DNA from: Hufsiella arboris
Lineage (GTDB): Bacteria; Bacteroidota; Bacteroidia; Sphingobacteriales; Sphingobacteriaceae
Assembly: GCF_009834875.1 (NCBI RefSeq)
Contig: NZ_WVHT01000007.1
Span: 1-64,000 of the forward strand
Direction: 5' to 3'
DNA length: 64,000 nt
In this document: positions 61,709 to 64,000 of the stretch, in pieces
Numbering within the stretch: the first letter of the stretch is position 1
Layout: the number at the start of each line of letters is the position of its first letter
Position numbers and translations under genes: made by a program
Notes under the pieces: generated by a model
What the model saw: the letters and a program-made list of their open reading frames with translations, nothing else
What the model was told of the DNA's origin: nothing
Databases searched by the model: none

Positions 61709-61882
61709 ATGAAATTTTTTTTCATCGTATTAAAAGTAGTGCTCGCAATCATTTTAATAACCTTAGGCTGTAATAAAATAAGCGAACCCTCAAATTTGTC
61801 GGTAGCACTGGGAATATTCTTAATTCTTACCGCTATTGCGCTAGTATACAATCCTGCCAAAACTCTTATCAAACAATTATAA
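61709..61882 (+). CDS. Small two-helix membrane protein, upstream of the SPFH gene
   Basis: This 57-residue hydrophobic protein starts MKFFFIVLKVVLAIILITLG. It has a first helix (about 3-20) ending in LGC, a short polar stretch (NKISEPSN), and a second helix (about 32-47), then a basic tail. The cysteine after the first helix is a weak lipobox look-alike. No family is recognised. The stop codon lies 2 bp before the SPFH gene start, so they are co-transcribed. Confidence 0.72.
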   Translation: MKFFFIVLKVVLAIILITLGCNKISEPSNLSVALGIFLILTAIALVYNPAKTLIKQL

Positions 61883-61884
61883 TT

Positions 61885-62748
61885 ATGGATTCTCAAAATA
61901 ACGAGGGCAGAGGCGCCCTACGTTCAAAGCTTATTAAGGCTGGTGTTGGATTGGTTCTGCTGGTAATTATCTGGATCATTCAGCCGTTTACCTATGAAAA
62001 TATCGATGCCGGAAATGTGGGGATCAAAATAAACCTGTATGGTTCTGATCGTGGCGTTGATAACATAACTATTGTAACCGGACGTGTTTGGTACAATACA
62101 TGGACGACAAAAATCATCGAATTTCCGACTTTTACCCAATCCGTTGATTATGAGCCATTTGTTGTAACGACGAGAGACGCCGCTGAGTTTCAGGTCGATC
62201 CAAAGTTAAATTATCACATCAATTCTGCAATGGTTCCCCAGATTTATCGCCAATACCGGAAGTCGCTCTCTGAGATTGAGCAACAGTTTATGCGAAATAC
62301 GATTTACGATGCCTACCGGATCGTAGCAAATTCATTTACATCGGATTCTGTCATGTCTAACCGTGAAAAGTTTGAAGATAAAATACAGGTGTTGCTCACC
62401 AAAAATCTCGGGAAAGACGGGTTTGTTTATGATCAACTGACATCTGCGATAAGTCCGCCGGCCTCTTTAAGACGAATGATAGATGAAAAGAACGCATCGA
62501 TACAGGCACGTCTCAAAGCGGAAAATGAAGCTAAACAGGCCATTGCTGAAGCAACTGTAAGTAAAGCAAAAGCCGAGGGTGAGGCGGCTGCTTTGCTGGT
62601 GCGAGCGAGAGCCGAAGCTGAAGCCAATCGCCTGAGGCAGCAATCGCTTACACCACTTTTAGTGCAACAGCTTGTAATTGAAAAATGGGACGGGAAATTG
62701 CCTCAATACGGAACGGTTCCTCAATTTTTTAAAAATATCACCCAATAA
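61885..62748 (+). CDS. SPFH/Band 7 (prohibitin-like) membrane protein
   Basis: This 287-residue protein has one N-terminal membrane helix (about 20-37), then a Band-7 domain beginning YENIDAGNVGIKINLYGSDRG, with FVVTTRDAAEFQVDPKLNYHI. A long alanine/glutamate-rich coiled-coil follows (about 200-252, ARLKAENEAKQAIAEATVSKA). SPFH proteins form ring or cage assemblies at membranes and may organise domains or protect proteases. It is coupled to a tiny membrane protein 2 bp upstream. Confidence 0.9.
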   Translation: MDSQNNEGRGALRSKLIKAGVGLVLLVIIWIIQPFTYENIDAGNVGIKINLYGSDRGVDNITIVTGRVWYNTWTTKIIEFPTFTQSVDYEPFVVTTRDAAEFQVDPKLNYHINSAMVPQIYRQYRKSLSEIEQQFMRNTIYDAYRIVANSFTSDSVMSNREKFEDKIQVLLTKNLGKDGFVYDQLTSAISPPASLRRMIDEKNASIQARLKAENEAKQAIAEATVSKAKAEGEAAALLVRARAEAEANRLRQQSLTPLLVQQLVIEKWDGKLPQYGTVPQFFKNITQ

Positions 62749-62828
62749 TCGCTCTTGTCTTTCATGTTAGGCCCGTTAAATAAAATCTAACTGGCTCGAT
62801 CTGATGAATTACGGATAAGTTGATTTAT

Positions 62829-62862
62829 AAAGCCACTGATTTAATCAGTGGCTTTTGTTTTT
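62829..62862 (+). terminator. Intrinsic terminator after the SPFH gene
   Basis: A perfect 12-bp stem AAAGCCACTGAT/ATCAGTGGCTTT (62829-62840 with 62844-62855) with a 3-nt loop is followed by a T-rich tail. Confidence 0.85.
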
Positions 62863-62917
62863 AGCAGTTACACCAAGTCGTTAAGATCCAGAAAACTGAG
62901 GATTAAGACCTATGTTC

Positions 62918-62947
62918 TTTGACTGCATACTTTTTATTTTACATTTG
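62918..62947 (+). promoter_or_regulatory. Promoter for the GH2 gene (TTTG, 18 bp, TACATTTG)
   Basis: TTTG at 62918-62921 and a perfect -7 at 62940-62947 are separated by 18 bp. The predicted leader is about 68 nt and contains a short inverted repeat. Confidence 0.65.
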
Positions 62948-62986
62948 ATTATAAGAACCAATTTAATCTTCTTTAAATAAACCTAT

Positions 62987-63003
62987 ACGCCATAAATTGG
63001 CGT
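62987..63003. promoter_or_regulatory. Small inverted repeat in the GH2 leader
   Basis: ACGCCA and TGGCGT flank a TAAAT loop, 17 bp upstream of the GH2 ATG. It could be an operator half-site pair or an RNA hairpin. Confidence 0.35.
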
Positions 63004-63020
63004 CGATGATTTAAAACTGC

Positions 63021-64000
63021 ATGTTCAAAAGTCACTTTAACCTTTTTAGACAAACGACGTTCGTCCTGATTTCCTTTTCTTTATGGTTTTTCAAATCGGA
63101 AGCTTTCGGTCAGTCTGCCCCATTTACTTCTAAACAAAGTTTTGACGCAAACTGGAAATTCGAAAAGAGCGATTTTTTCAACGCAGAATCTGTTGTTTTT
63201 AATGACAAGGCATGGCGTACAATAGATCTTCCACACGACTGGAGCATTGAGGATTTGCAGGGTTCAGCGGGTGACAGCATTATCGGTCCTTTTTCAAAGA
63301 AAAGTGAATCAGCGGGTGCGACTGGTTATGTGATGGGCGGTACAGGCTGGTACCGCAAACATTTTACGCTGAAACCTGGCGAAGCTGGGAAGCAAATTAG
63401 TATCTTGTTTGATGGCGTGTACATGAACTCGGATGTCTGGATAAATGGAAAACACCTGGGAAATCATCCATATGGTTACACACCGTTTTATTACGATCTC
63501 ACAAACTTTCTTAATCCTGCCGGTAAAGACAATGTTATCGCTGTAAAGGTGAAAAATTTGGGTGTGAATAGCCGCTGGTATAGTGGTTCGGGTATTTACC
63601 GGCATGTCTGGATGATGATGAAAAACAAGATTGATTTTACCGAATGGGGAACGTTTGTTACCAGTCCAAAGGTTGATAAAAGCCTCTCTACAGTGCAGTT
63701 TCAAACCGAAGTTGAAAATGTAAGCAGGGAGATAAAAAATGCTGTCATCGGGTTTACTATTTTTTCTACCAAAGGGGGAAAAGTAGTTTCGGGAAAAATT
63801 AATACAAAATTGAATGCGTCAGGTAAAACAGTGTTAACAAAAGCATTGAATGTTGCACGACCTGATTTATGGTCGCCAAAATCACCTCATTTATACAAAG
63901 CGGATATCACCATCGAAATCAACGGAAAACTAATAAGCCGAAAACAATTAACGTTCGGCATACGGGAAATAAGCGTTGATGCAACTTACGGATTACGCAT
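63021..64000 (+). CDS. GH2 family beta-galactosidase/glucuronidase-like enzyme (N-terminal part)
   Basis: The frame is open from the ATG to the right edge (about 326 codons), so only the N-terminal part is seen. A signal peptide ends around SEAFGQS. The GH2 sugar-binding domain includes WRTIDLPHDWSIED, GGTGWYRKHFTL, DGVYMNSDVWINGKHLGNHPYGYTPFYYDLT and SRWYSGSGIYRHV, then an Ig-like domain begins and continues to LWSPKSPHLYKADI. These are typical of GH2 enzymes; the catalytic barrel lies beyond the window. It probably acts on an oligosaccharide produced by the neighbouring hydrolases. A full promoter match precedes it. Confidence 0.93.
   Translation, partial: MFKSHFNLFRQTTFVLISFSLWFFKSEAFGQSAPFTSKQSFDANWKFEKSDFFNAESVVFNDKAWRTIDLPHDWSIEDLQGSAGDSIIGPFSKKSESAGATGYVMGGTGWYRKHFTLKPGEAGKQISILFDGVYMNSDVWINGKHLGNHPYGYTPFYYDLTNFLNPAGKDNVIAVKVKNLGVNSRWYSGSGIYRHVWMMMKNKIDFTEWGTFVTSPKVDKSLSTVQFQTEVENVSREIKNAVIGFTIFSTKGGKVVSGKINTKLNASGKTVLTKALNVARPDLWSPKSPHLYKADITIEINGKLISRKQLTFGIREISVDATYGLR

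Noticed and set aside
1-64000. CRISPR arrays, insertion sequences, phage genes or a replication origin
   Set aside because: No regular repeat-spacer structure, transposase, integrase or dnaA/DnaA-box cluster was found. The array at 1-542 is gene duplication, and the rpmH-rnpA block lacks dnaA.

Overview
The window looks like chromosome of a Bacteroidota bacterium of the Sphingobacteriaceae type (Mucilaginibacter/Pedobacter-like). Several intergenic regions carry the Bacteroidetes-type -7 promoter motif TAnnTTTG, in four places with a TTG or TTTG 18-20 bp upstream. The gene content agrees: a PorP/SprF-type type IX secretion protein, a PorV-like barrel, an unusual helix-hairpin-helix/ComEC cluster, many secreted proteins with signal peptides ending in AQ, and a block of polysaccharide-degrading enzymes. 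I see no insertion sequence, phage, plasmid or CRISPR array. No gene looks frameshifted, apart from one paralog fragment.

Layout. 1-542: a tandem array of 166-bp units, each encoding the same 45-residue lipoprotein; it runs off the left edge. 0.7-6.7 kb: an M20 peptidase, a GH25 muramidase and a dipeptide epimerase (a plausible murein-turnover set), a YyaL/DUF255 protein and a SlyD-like isomerase. 6.7-9.1 kb (minus): kdsB, a deoxynucleoside kinase, trpS. 9.2-15.6 kb: plsC-gatC, an ABC ATPase, a cobalamin adenosyltransferase, two very small proteins, ispD and queA on minus, and an FtsX/MacB-type permease. 15.6-21.2 kb: a heptose kinase-aminotransferase pair, then CDF transporter-Nudix-bioA-ferritin-like. 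21.2-31.4 kb: a 21-bp periodic repeat, an LtaS-like phosphotransferase whose start codon lies in a long inverted repeat, a PorV-like barrel/HHH-barrel/ComEC operon, a metallophosphoesterase, a lipid kinase and a MerR regulator. 31.8-39.2 kb: alaS, porP/sprF, rpoN, mscL and rpmH-rnpA-yidD-tsaB. 39.2-49.7 kb: outer-membrane and unknown proteins, priA, pcm, a TatD hydrolase, tcdA and sdaA. 49.7-64 kb: carbohydrate catabolism (GH43, a GH43-like propeller, GH127, GH130, a GH42-like enzyme and a partial GH2), with a lipocalin, a barrel protein plus a relic of its paralog, small unknowns, tRNA-Arg(UCU) and an SPFH protein.

How genes work together. Most of the core is housekeeping: translation, LPS inner core and Kdo supply, isoprenoid, biotin, and tRNA modification. 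The right end looks like part of an arabinose-containing glycan utilisation locus; no SusC/SusD pair lies in the window. The least explained items are the lipopeptide array, the translationally coupled HHH-barrel/ComEC cluster (a candidate DNA-uptake system), the 21-bp repeat, the start-codon inverted repeat of the LtaS-like gene, and G+C-rich structured intergenic elements at about 31.5, 49.95 and 55.2 kb.
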